Below, piece after piece: positions 16,401 to 24,274 of a stretch of 31,189 nucleotides of DNA. The notes under the pieces were generated by a model, which saw only the letters and a list, made by a program, of their open reading frames with translations, did no database searches and was not told the DNA's origin. This DNA is from an uncultured Collinsella sp. (GTDB lineage: Bacteria; Actinomycetota; Coriobacteriia; Coriobacteriales; Coriobacteriaceae), in contig UQXT01000008.1 of assembly GCA_900545075.1 (NCBI GenBank), forward strand, positions 1-31,189. The letters run 5' to 3'. A program made the translations under genes and the position numbers. The stretch's first letter is position 1; every line of letters starts with the position of its first letter.

Positions 16401-16436
16401 AAGCGTCTCTCGGCATCGGTCGAGAGACGCTTTTTT
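16401..16436 (+). terminator. Intrinsic terminator of asnS
   Basis: A 12-bp stem, AAGCGTCTCTCG (16401-16412) with CGAGAGACGCTT (16421-16432), is followed by TTTT. Confidence 0.92.
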
Positions 16437-16557
16437 CAACAGCATCCGTCAAGCTTTTGGCAAGTTTTTGGTCAGTTGAGCAGGGCTGTTGAAAACTCGA
16501 CCCGCCGTTTGCCGACGACTACCGACCGCCCAGAGCGCCCTGCGCCCCTGGGAAAGC

Positions 16558-16608
16558 CCCACGTCCTAGGCTCCATACCGTCGCCACCCAAAACGGAAAG
16601 GACGTGGG
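16558..16608 (+). promoter_or_regulatory. Inverted repeat that would hide the regulator's ribosome site
   Basis: CCCACGTCCT (16558-16567) is the exact complement of AGGACGTGGG (16599-16608). The second arm overlaps the ribosome site GGAAAGGA and lies 4 nt before the ATG at 16613. As RNA it could sequester the ribosome site, and as DNA it could be a regulator operator. Confidence 0.45.
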
Positions 16609-16612
16609 CACC

Positions 16613-17401
16613 ATGACCGAAACCGCTGTTGAAACCTACGACACCACGACGAGAGGCGCCGCCTCGATGGCGGCCTATCGCGCCGTTCGCATCCTGCAAC
16701 TATTAAGCGAGAACACCGGCGAGGACAAGGCCATGCTTTCCGATGAGTTGATCCGGCGCCTCGCCCATCCCGACGACCCCGCCCGCATGCCCATCTCGGC
16801 GGCGCGGCGCAGCATCTACACCGCTATCTCCGCACTTCGCCATGCTGGATACGAAATTGAGTACAAGCGCGGCGTGGGGTATCGACTCTTGACCCGTCCG
16901 CTCACCGACGAAGAGATCATCCGGCTCCACGGCATGGTCATGCGCAACCGCTCTACGCCCATCGCCATTCGAAAAAGCATGGCTCAGCACTTGGTCGCCA
17001 TGGCGAGTGCCGACGTTCGCGGCTACCTCGATGCACCCGAGCCCGCTCCAAGCGCCGATGGCAAATCCACCAAGGCCACGCGCACGCCCGTCAAGCGCAT
17101 CGACACCTGCGAGCTCATCGAGCAGGCCATCGACCACGGAACCACAGTGAGTTTTGATATTTCGAGCGTCACGACGCGTGGCGAAACCGAAGTAGCACGG
17201 ATGACACTCCGCCCCTTTGCCATCAAGCAACGAGACGGCATCTCGTATTTGCTGGGAACGGTCTATGACACCCGAGGCGCCGATGACACGCTGCGTACCG
17301 TAGAGATCGGCCGCATGAGAAACGTCACCACGCGTCTCCTCGACGGCAAAAAGCTCTTCGCGGCCTTGGACGAGGATGATGACGCCGCCTCCGCTGCATA
17401 A
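16613..17401 (+). CDS. WYL-domain-type transcriptional regulator (DeoR/YafY-like helix-turn-helix)
   Basis: This 262-aa protein probably binds DNA. The N-terminal part (about 18-95) looks like a winged helix: AAYRAVRILQLLSENT, then ISAARRSIYTAISALRHAGYEIEYKRGVGYRLL. The C-terminal part (about 160-250) reads VSFDISSVTTRGETEVARMTLRPF, AIKQRDGISYLLGTVYDT and TLRTVEIGRM, which resembles the WYL domain, although the WYL triad itself reads YLL here. I chose ATG 16613 because GGAAAGGA is 11 nt upstream. An in-frame GTG at 16604 would sit on the ribosome site. The regulator precedes the ABC transporter genes on the same strand, but they have their own promoter. The target is unknown. Confidence 0.85.
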   Translation: MTETAVETYDTTTRGAASMAAYRAVRILQLLSENTGEDKAMLSDELIRRLAHPDDPARMPISAARRSIYTAISALRHAGYEIEYKRGVGYRLLTRPLTDEEIIRLHGMVMRNRSTPIAIRKSMAQHLVAMASADVRGYLDAPEPAPSADGKSTKATRTPVKRIDTCELIEQAIDHGTTVSFDISSVTTRGETEVARMTLRPFAIKQRDGISYLLGTVYDTRGADDTLRTVEIGRMRNVTTRLLDGKKLFAALDEDDDAASAA

Positions 17402-17469
17402 GACCCTCCACCGCACATCGACCACTCGTACCGCCCATCCGGTTCTGTATTAAAAAACCCGCCAGGTTA

Positions 17470-17497
17470 TTGTAAAAATGGACATCGGCGCTACTAT
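17470..17497 (+). promoter_or_regulatory. Promoter of the ABC transporter operon
   Basis: TTGTAA (17470-17475) and TACTAT (17492-17497) are separated by 16 bp, about 65 bp before the binding-protein gene. I saw no T-box or other riboswitch in 17402-17560. Confidence 0.55.
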
Positions 17498-17560
17498 AGA
17501 GCCACTTGTACTTTGTTTGAGTGCAGTGTTTCCAGCCATTTCTATACTGGGGGTAACGAT

Positions 17561-18541
17561 ATGAAGGACATCACCATCAGCCGCAGAAGCCTTCTGGTCT
17601 CTGCCGGCCTGCTCGCGCTCGCTCCGCTCGCCGGATGCGGCGGCAACTCTGGTTCCGGCTCCGCTGCCGCCGGTTCCGACTACACCGTCGGCATTCTGCA
17701 GCTCACCGAGCACTCCGCACTCGACGCCGCCAACGACGGCTTTGTCAAGGCCATCAAGAAGAGCGGCCTTAAGGTCAAGATCGATCAGAAGAACGCCCAG
17801 AACGACCAGTCCACGTGTAAGTCCATCGCCGACAAGTTCGTGGGCGATGGCGTCGACCTGATCTATGCCATCGCTACGCCCGCCGCGCAGGCCGCCGCTG
17901 GCGCCACCGCCGATATCCCCATCGTGGGTTGTGCCATCACCGACTACGCCGCCTCGGGCCTGGTCCAGGACAACGATAAGCCCAGCACCAACGTCACCGG
18001 CGCCTCCGACCTCACCCCGGTCGCCGAGCAGCTCGAGATGATGCAGAAGGTCCTGCCCGACGTAAAGAAGATCGGCCTGCTCTACTGCACCGCCGAGTCC
18101 AACTCCGACGTCCAGATCAAGGCCGCCAAGAAGGAACTCGACAAGCTGGGCCTGGAGTACACCGATTTCACCGTCTCGAGCTCCAACGAGATTCAGTCCG
18201 TCGTCGAGTCTGCCGTGGGCAAGGTCGACGCGCTGTACTCCCCCACCGACAACACCATCGCCGCGGGTGCCTCGCAGGTCGGCCAGATCTGCAAGGAAAA
18301 CAAGCTTCCCTTCGTGACTGGCGAGGAGGGTATGTGCATGGCCGGCGGCCTGTTCACCCTCTCCATCAATTACGAGGACCTGGGCTACGCCGCGGGCGAG
18401 ATGGCCGTTAAGATCCTGAAAGGCGAGGCCAAGCCCGAAGACATGCCGATCAAACACCTCTCGAGCAAGGACCTGGTCGTCGTCAAGAACGACGAGATGG
18501 CCGAGGCTCTGGGCATCGATCTTTCCGCTCTGGACGAGTAG
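17561..18541 (+). CDS. ABC transporter substrate-binding lipoprotein (TrpX-like)
   Basis: This is the extracytoplasmic solute receptor of an importer. The 326-aa precursor begins with basic residues, SRRSLL (possibly Tat-type), a hydrophobic stretch, and lipobox LAGC with the lipidated Cys26. A Gly/Ser-rich tether follows. The mature part is a two-lobe type I periplasmic-binding protein of the ABC_sub_bind/TrpX type: YTVGILQLTEHSALDAANDG, TPAAQAA, VTGASDLTPVAEQLEMMQ, DALYSPTDNTIAAG and GGLFTLSINYEDLGY. In relatives the ligand is thought to be tryptophan or another aromatic amino acid. That is not shown here. ATG 17561 has GGGGG upstream. A hairpin separates it from the permease gene. Confidence 0.93.
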   Translation: MKDITISRRSLLVSAGLLALAPLAGCGGNSGSGSAAAGSDYTVGILQLTEHSALDAANDGFVKAIKKSGLKVKIDQKNAQNDQSTCKSIADKFVGDGVDLIYAIATPAAQAAAGATADIPIVGCAITDYAASGLVQDNDKPSTNVTGASDLTPVAEQLEMMQKVLPDVKKIGLLYCTAESNSDVQIKAAKKELDKLGLEYTDFTVSSSNEIQSVVESAVGKVDALYSPTDNTIAAGASQVGQICKENKLPFVTGEEGMCMAGGLFTLSINYEDLGYAAGEMAVKILKGEAKPEDMPIKHLSSKDLVVVKNDEMAEALGIDLSALDE

Positions 18542-18612
18542 CGCCATGCGCGGTAGCGCGTCTAGGGCACATACTCGCGCCGTTGCCGTGTTATCCAATA
18601 TCTGAGCCACAG

Positions 18613-18641
18613 GGGCGGGCGCTGTAGACCGGCGTCCGCCC
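18613..18641 (+). terminator. Hairpin between binding-protein and permease genes
   Basis: GGGCGGGCGC (18613-18622) pairs with GCGTCCGCCC (18632-18641), 9 of 10. It is followed by a weak T stretch (TGCTTGTTT). Partial termination or 3'-end protection would give more binding protein than permease, a common arrangement in importer operons. Confidence 0.5.
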
Positions 18642-18745
18642 TGCTTGTTTCAGGTAAAACAAAACGTCTGTCCGCAGCTCTTCTATGCATTGTTACCGCT
18701 ATTATGGTGAATCACGTGTCCACCCTATCCTAGGAGGTATGAAGC

Positions 18746-19669
18746 ATGCTTATTGCATTGCAGGGCGCCGTTTCGCAGGGCGTCCTCTGGGGCATTATGG
18801 TGCTTGGCGTGTTTATCACGTTCCGCCTGCTCGACATCCCCGATATGACCTGCGACGGCAGCTTTGCCCTCGGCGGCTGCGTCTGCGCCGTGCTCATCGT
18901 CAATAACAACGTCGACCCGCTGCTCGCCGTGCTGGCCGGCATGTGTGCCGGTGCCATCGCGGGCGCCGTCACGGGCATTTTGACCACCGTCTTTGAGATT
19001 CCCGCGATCCTCGCCGGAATCCTGACGCAGATCAGCCTGTGGTCCATCAACCTGCGCATCATGGGCAAATCCAATACGCCCATCCTTGCCAAGGGCACCA
19101 TCTTCTCGTCTGTCAGCAACATGACGGGCCTGCCGCAGTCCACTGTCGCCATCATCCTGGGCATCTTGCTCGCTGTGGCCATCGTTGCCATCCTGTATTG
19201 GTTCTTTGGCACCGAGATCGGCTCGGCACTGCGCGCCACCGGCAACAACGAGTACATGATCCGCGCCCTGGGCGTCAACACCAACTCCACCAAGATGATC
19301 GCCCTCGTGCTCTCCAACGCCCTCATTGGCCTTTCGGGCGCGCTCATCTGCCAGAGCCAAAAGTATGCCGACATTGGTATGGGCACCGGTGCCATCGTTA
19401 TCGGTCTTGCCGCCATTGTTATCGGTGAGGTGCTCGGCCGTCTGCTGCCCGGCGGCCTCACGCAGTTTAGCGTCCGTCTTGCCTCCGCCGTCTTTGGCTC
19501 CGTGGTGTACTTCCTTATCCGCGCCATCGTGCTGCAGTTGGGCATGGACGCCAACGACATGAAGCTGCTCTCCGCCGTGATTGTCGCCGTGGCCCTGTGC
19601 GTACCCGTGGTTTGGGAGCGCTATAAGCTCCGCAGCTCCTATACGAAGGGGGATGAGGCAGATGCTTAA
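18746..19669 (+). CDS. ABC transporter permease (TrpY-like, branched-chain type)
   Basis: This is the membrane pore of the importer. The 307-aa protein has about eight to nine hydrophobic segments and the branched-chain/TrpY permease features FITFRLLDIPDMTCDGSFAL, ALRATGNNEYMIRALGVNT and IVIGLAAIVIGEVL. ATG 18746 is 7 nt after AGGAGG (18733-18738). Its last codons overlap the start of the ATPase gene, so the two are coupled. It contains one complete permease, and a single permease gene implies a homodimer. Confidence 0.93.
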   Translation: MLIALQGAVSQGVLWGIMVLGVFITFRLLDIPDMTCDGSFALGGCVCAVLIVNNNVDPLLAVLAGMCAGAIAGAVTGILTTVFEIPAILAGILTQISLWSINLRIMGKSNTPILAKGTIFSSVSNMTGLPQSTVAIILGILLAVAIVAILYWFFGTEIGSALRATGNNEYMIRALGVNTNSTKMIALVLSNALIGLSGALICQSQKYADIGMGTGAIVIGLAAIVIGEVLGRLLPGGLTQFSVRLASAVFGSVVYFLIRAIVLQLGMDANDMKLLSAVIVAVALCVPVVWERYKLRSSYTKGDEADA

Positions 19670-20456
19670 GCTCTCGCACGTCAAGAAGACCTTTAACAAG
19701 GGCACCGTCACCGAGAAGCGCGCTCTCACCGGCGTCGACCTTACCCTCAACGATGGCGACTTTGTGACCGTGATCGGCGGCAACGGCGCCGGCAAATCCA
19801 CGCTGCTCAACATGATCGCCGGCGTATATCCGCTCGATTCGGGCGTTATCGAGCTCGACGGCACCGACATCTCGCGTCTGAGCGAGTCGCAGCGCGCCAA
19901 GTACCTGGGCCGCGTGTTCCAGGACCCCATGCGCGGCACCGCAGCCGACATGCAGATCGCCGAGAACCTGGCCCTCGCCAAGCGCCGCGGCCAGCGTCGC
20001 GGTCTTTCGTGGGGCGTCACCAAGGCCGAGAAGGACGAGTACGTTGAGCTGCTCAAGCGCCTGGACCTCGGTCTGGACACGCGCCTCAACGCCAAGGTCG
20101 GCCTGCTTTCGGGTGGTCAGCGCCAGGCACTCACCCTGCTCATGGCCACGCTCACCAAGCCACGCCTACTGCTGCTCGACGAGCACACGGCGGCCCTCGA
20201 CCCCAAGACGGCCTCTAAGGTGCTCAATCTGACCGAGGAGATTGTCGACGAGAACCACCTGACCACGCTCATGGTCACGCACAATATGAACGACGCCATC
20301 CGTCTGGGCAACCGTCTGATCATGATGCACGAGGGTCATGTGATCTACGACGTGGCGGGCGATGAGAAGAAGTCGCTCACCGTCGCCGACCTGCTGCAGA
20401 AGTTCGAGGAGGTCTCGGGCGGCGAGCTCGCCAACGACCGCATGCTGCTGAGCTAA
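19662..20456 (+). CDS. ABC transporter ATP-binding protein (TrpZ-like)
   Basis: This is the cytoplasmic ATPase driving the importer. The 264-aa protein has Walker A GGNGAGKST (39-47), the Q-loop in FQDPM (Gln87), signature LSGGQRQ (149-155), Walker B LLLLDEH with catalytic Glu174, the D-loop in ALDP, and H-loop His207 in VTHNM. I chose ATG 19662, which overlaps the permease stop by 8 nt and lies 9 nt after GAAGGGGG. An in-frame ATG at 19653 abuts the G run and is less likely. It is followed by a strong terminator. Confidence 0.95.
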   Translation: MLKLSHVKKTFNKGTVTEKRALTGVDLTLNDGDFVTVIGGNGAGKSTLLNMIAGVYPLDSGVIELDGTDISRLSESQRAKYLGRVFQDPMRGTAADMQIAENLALAKRRGQRRGLSWGVTKAEKDEYVELLKRLDLGLDTRLNAKVGLLSGGQRQALTLLMATLTKPRLLLLDEHTAALDPKTASKVLNLTEEIVDENHLTTLMVTHNMNDAIRLGNRLIMMHEGHVIYDVAGDEKKSLTVADLLQKFEEVSGGELANDRMLLS

Positions 20457-20510
20457 AACCTGCCAATAAGGGATGTTAATTTTGGCAAGTTTTATCTGCA
20501 CAAACGTCAA

Positions 20511-20547
20511 AACCGCCGCAAAGGGACAGACGCCCTTGCGGCGGTTT
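20511..20547 (+). terminator. Terminator of the ABC operon (REP-like palindrome)
   Basis: AACCGCCGCAAAGGG (20511-20525) pairs with CCCTTGCGGCGGTT (20533-20545 region), with one bulged A, followed by TTTT. The loop GGGACAG matches the loops of the elements at 21561 and, inverted, 24273. Confidence 0.88.
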
Positions 20548-20611
20548 TCGCATATTATGTCGATAATCCAGCGTCAGCAGGGACCACTGGTTAAGAACTA
20601 AGGAAACTGCC

Positions 20612-20776
20612 ATGAAAAGGTCTCTTCCGCATCCCAATTTGACCGTCGCACTCCTTGCCGGCGTGCTCGCCGGCGCCCCAGCCTACGCCACCGCGGCCAC
20701 CCCATCTCAAGTTATCGGCGCGTCCGAATGTGATCGGACGGGCTTTTTGGTGGGTATCATGGTTAAACGATCATGA
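20612..20776 (+). CDS. Small putative secreted protein or gene remnant (54 aa)
   Basis: This is not a recognised family. ATG 20612 has AAGGAAA upstream. The peptide starts MKRSLPHPNLTVALLAGVLA and continues GAPAYATAA, which looks like a signal peptide with an AYA cleavage site. Only about 28 residues remain after it. A terminator-like hairpin (20721-20748) lies within the frame, and the stop codon overlaps the ribosome site of the mscS gene. It may be a real small secreted peptide, a leader ORF, or the 5' stub of a deleted secreted-protein gene. Confidence 0.4.
   Translation: MKRSLPHPNLTVALLAGVLAGAPAYATAATPSQVIGASECDRTGFLVGIMVKRS
20721..20748 (+). terminator. Terminator-like hairpin upstream of mscS
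   Basis: CGTCCGA (20721-20727), a 6-nt loop, TCGGACG (20734-20740), then GGCTTTTT. It lies about 45 bp before the mscS start, so it could attenuate mscS or mark the end of an older gene. Confidence 0.5.
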
Positions 20777-20791
20777 GGAGGTTTTCCCTAC

Positions 20792-21559
20792 ATGGAATTG
20801 TTTGAACCGATTCTTCATTTCTTTGAGCAACGGTGGGTCCACAACATCATCTGGGCCGTCATCTTGGCGATAGGCACCGCCGTCGCCGCCAAGGTCGTAT
20901 CCAAGACCCTGCGCCACCTGCTCAACCGCGACGACAACCCGCTTCCGGCATCGAGTATCTTCATCAACATCGCGCGTGCCGTCATCTGGACGATCGGCGG
21001 CAGCTTTATCCTCGACAACTGCTTTGGCATTAACGCAAACGCGCTCGTCGCCGCTCTTGGCGTCGGCGGCATCGCCATCTCCCTGGGCTTTCAGGACACG
21101 CTGTCAAACCTTATCGGCGGCATGCAGGTAACGTTCATGGGCATCATCAAGCCCGGCGACAATATCGAGGTCGGCGGCGTGTCGGGCGTGGTCCAGGACA
21201 TCACCTGGCGCCACACGACCATCGAGGACGCCTGCGGGCAGACCATCATCGTCCCCAACTCCAACATCTCCAAGAACACGCTCGTGCATTTGATGCCCTT
21301 TGGGCGCGTGGCTGTGCCCGTTGCCGTAAAGGACACGTCCAAGTGGGCCTCGCTCGACGCGCTGGCAGACGAGCTGACCAGCGCCACCAAGGCCGCCGTG
21401 CTTCCCATCTCGGGCTTTGACAAGGAGCCGTATGTGCTCTTTAGCGAGATCGGCGACTTTGGCATCAAGGGCAAGATTATCTTTATCGTCAGCGACGACA
21501 GCACTACTTTCACGGCAGCCGACGCCTGTATCCGCGCCATCGCCCCCATCATCGCCTAA
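20792..21559 (+). CDS. mscS: MscS-family small-conductance mechanosensitive channel
   Basis: This inner-membrane channel opens under membrane tension and releases solutes on osmotic downshock. The 255-aa protein has an N-terminal hydrophobic helix (about 18-36), a second (about 56-78), and the pore-lining helix ALGVGGIAISLGFQDTLSNL followed by IGGMQVTF, the typical TM3. The beta domain then has KPGDNIEV, GVVQDITWRHTTIEDACGQ and IIVPNSNI, all standard. The C-terminal alpha/beta domain is complete. GAGGAGG lies upstream of ATG 20792. The length is near that of E. coli MscS, although the first membrane segment differs. Confidence 0.95.
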   Translation: MELFEPILHFFEQRWVHNIIWAVILAIGTAVAAKVVSKTLRHLLNRDDNPLPASSIFINIARAVIWTIGGSFILDNCFGINANALVAALGVGGIAISLGFQDTLSNLIGGMQVTFMGIIKPGDNIEVGGVSGVVQDITWRHTTIEDACGQTIIVPNSNISKNTLVHLMPFGRVAVPVAVKDTSKWASLDALADELTSATKAAVLPISGFDKEPYVLFSEIGDFGIKGKIIFIVSDDSTTFTAADACIRAIAPIIA

Positions 21560-21560
21560 C

Positions 21561-21596
21561 CCGCCAAAAAGGGACAGGCACCTTTGTGGCGGTTTT
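21561..21596 (+). terminator. mscS terminator (REP-like palindrome)
   Basis: CCGCCAAAAAGG (21561-21572) pairs with CCTTTGTGGCGG (21581-21592), one mismatch, followed by TTTT. The stem and the GGGACAGGC loop resemble the terminator at 20511. Confidence 0.87.
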
Positions 21597-21636
21597 CATT
21601 CGTGGTACCATGGTTCATATAGTTGTTTAAACGACT
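21595..21636 (+). promoter_or_regulatory. Promoter with overlapping palindrome for the BMP-like/phosphoesterase pair
   Basis: TTCATT (21595-21600) and TATAGT (21618-21623) are separated by 17 bp. The near-palindrome AGTTGTTTAAACGACT (21621-21636) overlaps the -10 and start point, with the perfect 8-bp core GTTTAAAC, as an operator would. The -35 sits directly in the T run of the mscS terminator. Confidence 0.5.
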
Positions 21637-21650
21637 AAGGGAGCAAAACT

Positions 21651-23567
21651 ATGGAAGAGGCCTATCGTCAAGCACGCAAGCGCGGCGAGCAAGGACGTCG
21701 ACGCGCCATTAGTCAAAGCGAGCATCCGTACCTCACGGACCTCGATAGCTTGGTTGCCCAGCTCCCCTTGGGCCAGCGAGAGAACGTCGGCCTGAGGGAC
21801 ATTCCGCTCGAAATGGTCGTCGGTACGGTCACCAAGGGCCGTCAGTCCGCCTTTTCGTGCAACTTCATGCCCCTGCTGCCGTTTAGCACCGAGTTCGCCC
21901 GTAAGTGGTCTAACCTCTACGACATCCAGGTGACCGAGGGCTATCGCGACCCCATCATCGTCACCGAGTTCATGCATCGGTTTTACGTCCAAGAGGGCAA
22001 CAAGCGCGTCAGCGTCCTCAAATTCCTGGACTCCCCGACGGTTTCAGCCAAGGTTACCCGTCTCTACCCCGGCACGTGGGATTCCGTCGAAAGCCGCCTG
22101 TACGGCGAGTTCTGCGCGTTTTGGCGCGTCTGCCCCCTATACGAGATCGAGTTCTCGCGTGAGGGAAGCTACGAGACGCTCGCCAAGATGCTCGGTCAGA
22201 ACCTTATCGAAAAATGGCCGCAGAAAAAGGTCGACTACCTGCGCCACACCTTCCTACTCTTTAAGCGCGCCTACCTTCGCGCAGGCGGCGACCACCTGGA
22301 CATTACGCCCGCCGACGCCATGCTTGTCTACCTCAATGTGTACAACCAGGACCGCCTGCTGGATACGCCGACGGATATCGTCGTAAACCGCCTGTGCAAG
22401 ATTTGGCGCGAGCTGGTCATTGCCGGCAAAAATGACGAGGACAAGGTCGATCTTGTCGAAGCACCGAGCGTCGACGAGGAAAAGGCGCCCGCCAAGTCCA
22501 CCTCCGGCGTGCTCAACTTCTTTATGGGCAAGACCGTCTATTCGGCGGCCAACCCCCTGCGCATCGCCTTTATCCATGAGTTCCCCTGTGCGACGTCGAG
22601 CTGGGACAGCCTGCACGACCAAGGGCGTCAGTATCTCGATGAGCACTTTGACGGTATCGTGCGCACCGAGGCGTTCGAGGACTGTCACGATCCGGACATG
22701 TTCTACGCCGCCGTGGAAACGGCTGTCAAACATGGAGACAAGGTCATCTTCTCGACCTCGCACCGCCTGATGGAATACACGCTCAGGGCAGCCGTTGAGT
22801 ATCCCCAGGTGCGATTCCTCAACTGCTCTATCGGCCTTCCCCATCAAAGCGTCCGTTCGTACTTTGGAAAGATGTACGAGGCCAAGTTCCTCCTGGGCGC
22901 CCTTGCGGCCAGCATGGCGGACAACCATCGAATTGGGTACCACGCGTCGGTCTTTGCGTCGGGCGCGCTTAGCGAGATCAACGCCTTTGCCATCGGCGCC
23001 TCGCTGCTCGACCCCCGCGCGCAAATTATCCTGACCTGGGGCGATGTGCCCGCCGGAGGCCTTGCCGAGGCCATGTGTCGCGAAGGCGTGAGCGTCATGA
23101 CCGGCGCCGACATGTCAAAGTCGCTCGAAGATCCCACGGCCTACGGACTTCACCGCCTGATCGAAGGCAAGGTTGCCGGCATTGCCATGCCGGTGTGGAA
23201 CTGGGGCCGATATTACGAGCTTATCGTGCGAAGTCTGCTGCATGGCACCTGGGACGAGACCAGTGACGACAGCCGGGTCCGCGCCGTCAACTACTGGTAT
23301 GGCATGAGCTCGGGCGTTATCGACATTCGCTACGCTCCGGGCCTGCCCTATCAGACGCGCAAACTTGTTCAGCTACTCCGCAATGGCATCGTCGAGGGTT
23401 CCATCAATCCATTTGGCGGCGAGCTCCATAGCCAAGACGGCGTGGTGCAGATCGAGGGCTTTCCCCCGCTGCCGAGCACGCAAATCGTCGAGATGGACTG
23501 GCTGGCAGACAACGTGGTGGGCACCATTCCGCAACTCGACGATGAGCCGAAAGTCCCTGCCCTATGA
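21651..23567 (+). CDS. Cytoplasmic ParB-like / BMP-family (Med/PnrA-like) fusion protein of unknown function
   Basis: This is a 638-aa protein without signal peptide, lipobox or membrane segment. The N-terminal part (about 1-130) holds VTEGYRDPIIVTEFMHRFYV then QEGNKRVSVLKFL, which resembles the ParB/Srx-type G-x-x-PI-V ... GxxR motif of ParB-like domains. The middle (about 135-260) is helical. From about residue 300 the sequence reads as a type I periplasmic-binding fold of the BMP/Med family: NPLRIAFIHEFPCATSSWDS, HDQGRQYLDEHF, LNCSIGLPHQSVRSYFGKMY, AKFLLGALAASM, and GVSVMTGADMSK. BMP proteins are normally lipoprotein nucleoside receptors, so a cytoplasmic version suggests a ligand sensor. 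ATG 21651 follows AAGGGAGC. It overlaps the phosphoesterase gene by ATGA, so the pair acts together. Confidence 0.88.
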   Translation: MEEAYRQARKRGEQGRRRAISQSEHPYLTDLDSLVAQLPLGQRENVGLRDIPLEMVVGTVTKGRQSAFSCNFMPLLPFSTEFARKWSNLYDIQVTEGYRDPIIVTEFMHRFYVQEGNKRVSVLKFLDSPTVSAKVTRLYPGTWDSVESRLYGEFCAFWRVCPLYEIEFSREGSYETLAKMLGQNLIEKWPQKKVDYLRHTFLLFKRAYLRAGGDHLDITPADAMLVYLNVYNQDRLLDTPTDIVVNRLCKIWRELVIAGKNDEDKVDLVEAPSVDEEKAPAKSTSGVLNFFMGKTVYSAANPLRIAFIHEFPCATSSWDSLHDQGRQYLDEHFDGIVRTEAFEDCHDPDMFYAAVETAVKHGDKVIFSTSHRLMEYTLRAAVEYPQVRFLNCSIGLPHQSVRSYFGKMYEAKFLLGALAASMADNHRIGYHASVFASGALSEINAFAIGASLLDPRAQIILTWGDVPAGGLAEAMCREGVSVMTGADMSKSLEDPTAYGLHRLIEGKVAGIAMPVWNWGRYYELIVRSLLHGTWDETSDDSRVRAVNYWYGMSSGVIDIRYAPGLPYQTRKLVQLLRNGIVEGSINPFGGELHSQDGVVQIEGFPPLPSTQIVEMDWLADNVVGTIPQLDDEPKVPAL

Positions 23568-24274
23568 AAATCCTTGCCATAGCCGATACCGAAGAACGAT
23601 GTCTATGGGAGTGCTTTCGCAAGGAACGCTTTGAAGGTGTCGACCTGATTTTATCCGCTGGAGACCTGGACCCAGACTATCTTGAATTTTTGGTCACGGT
23701 CATCAACAGACCGCTCATCTACGTGCGCGGCAACCACGATGACCGCTACGCACGTCATGCACCGGGCGGCTGCATCTGTGTCGAAGACACCGTGTACGTG
23801 TATCGCGGCGTCCGCATTGCGGGACTTGGCGGCTCCATGCGCTATCGAGATGGCGCCAACATGTACACCGAGCGCGAGATGGCCAAGCGCGTGCGCAAGC
23901 TGTCCCGCAAAGTGAGGATGGTCGGCGGATGCGACATCTTGCTCACCCATGCGCCCGCCGCCGGCGTGGGCGATCTGGATGATCTGCCACATCGGGGGTT
24001 CGAATGCTTTAACACAGCGCTCGAGTCCTGGAACCCCGACTACATGGTACACGGGCATGTGCACCAATGCTATGGTCGCGACTTTCAACGTAAGCGTCAG
24101 CATGCATGCGGGACAACGATCATCAACGCCTGCGGCTATACGCAGTTTGAGCTGGACGAAGCGCGCTACCCCATCCGTGGCTGGCAGGCAGCCTGGCTCA
24201 ATTCGCAAACCATGCGCCGCGAGCTCAAGCGCCACGAGGCTATCGAGTCCTCAACCGCTAGAACACCCTGGTAA
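23564..24274 (+). CDS. Calcineurin-like metallophosphoesterase
   Basis: This is a 236-aa cytoplasmic metal-dependent phosphoesterase (phosphodiesterase or phosphatase), substrate unknown. Motifs in order: IADTEE (6-11) in place of the usual DxH, so Asp8 is kept but the metal-binding His is replaced by Glu10; LSAGDLD (29-35); YVRGNHDDR (the GNHD signature); LLTHAPA; and VHGHVHQ (GHxH). Its start ATG 23564 overlaps the previous gene's TGA by 4 nt, a translational-coupling arrangement. From memory, similar phosphoesterases with GLGGSMRYR and YTEREM sit next to BMP-like proteins in some Clostridia, which would make this a conserved two-gene module. Confidence 0.93.
   Translation: MKILAIADTEERCLWECFRKERFEGVDLILSAGDLDPDYLEFLVTVINRPLIYVRGNHDDRYARHAPGGCICVEDTVYVYRGVRIAGLGGSMRYRDGANMYTEREMAKRVRKLSRKVRMVGGCDILLTHAPAAGVGDLDDLPHRGFECFNTALESWNPDYMVHGHVHQCYGRDFQRKRQHACGTTIINACGYTQFELDEARYPIRGWQAAWLNSQTMRRELKRHEAIESSTARTPW

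Noticed and set aside
14930..16402. 490-codon open frame antisense to asnS
   Set aside because: asnS is unambiguous in the other direction. The antisense product is low-complexity Val/Gly/Asp/Leu sequence.
17402..17560. T-box or other riboswitch before the TrpX-like gene
   Set aside because: The interval is too short and lacks the T-box sequence and specifier stem. Only a promoter is visible.
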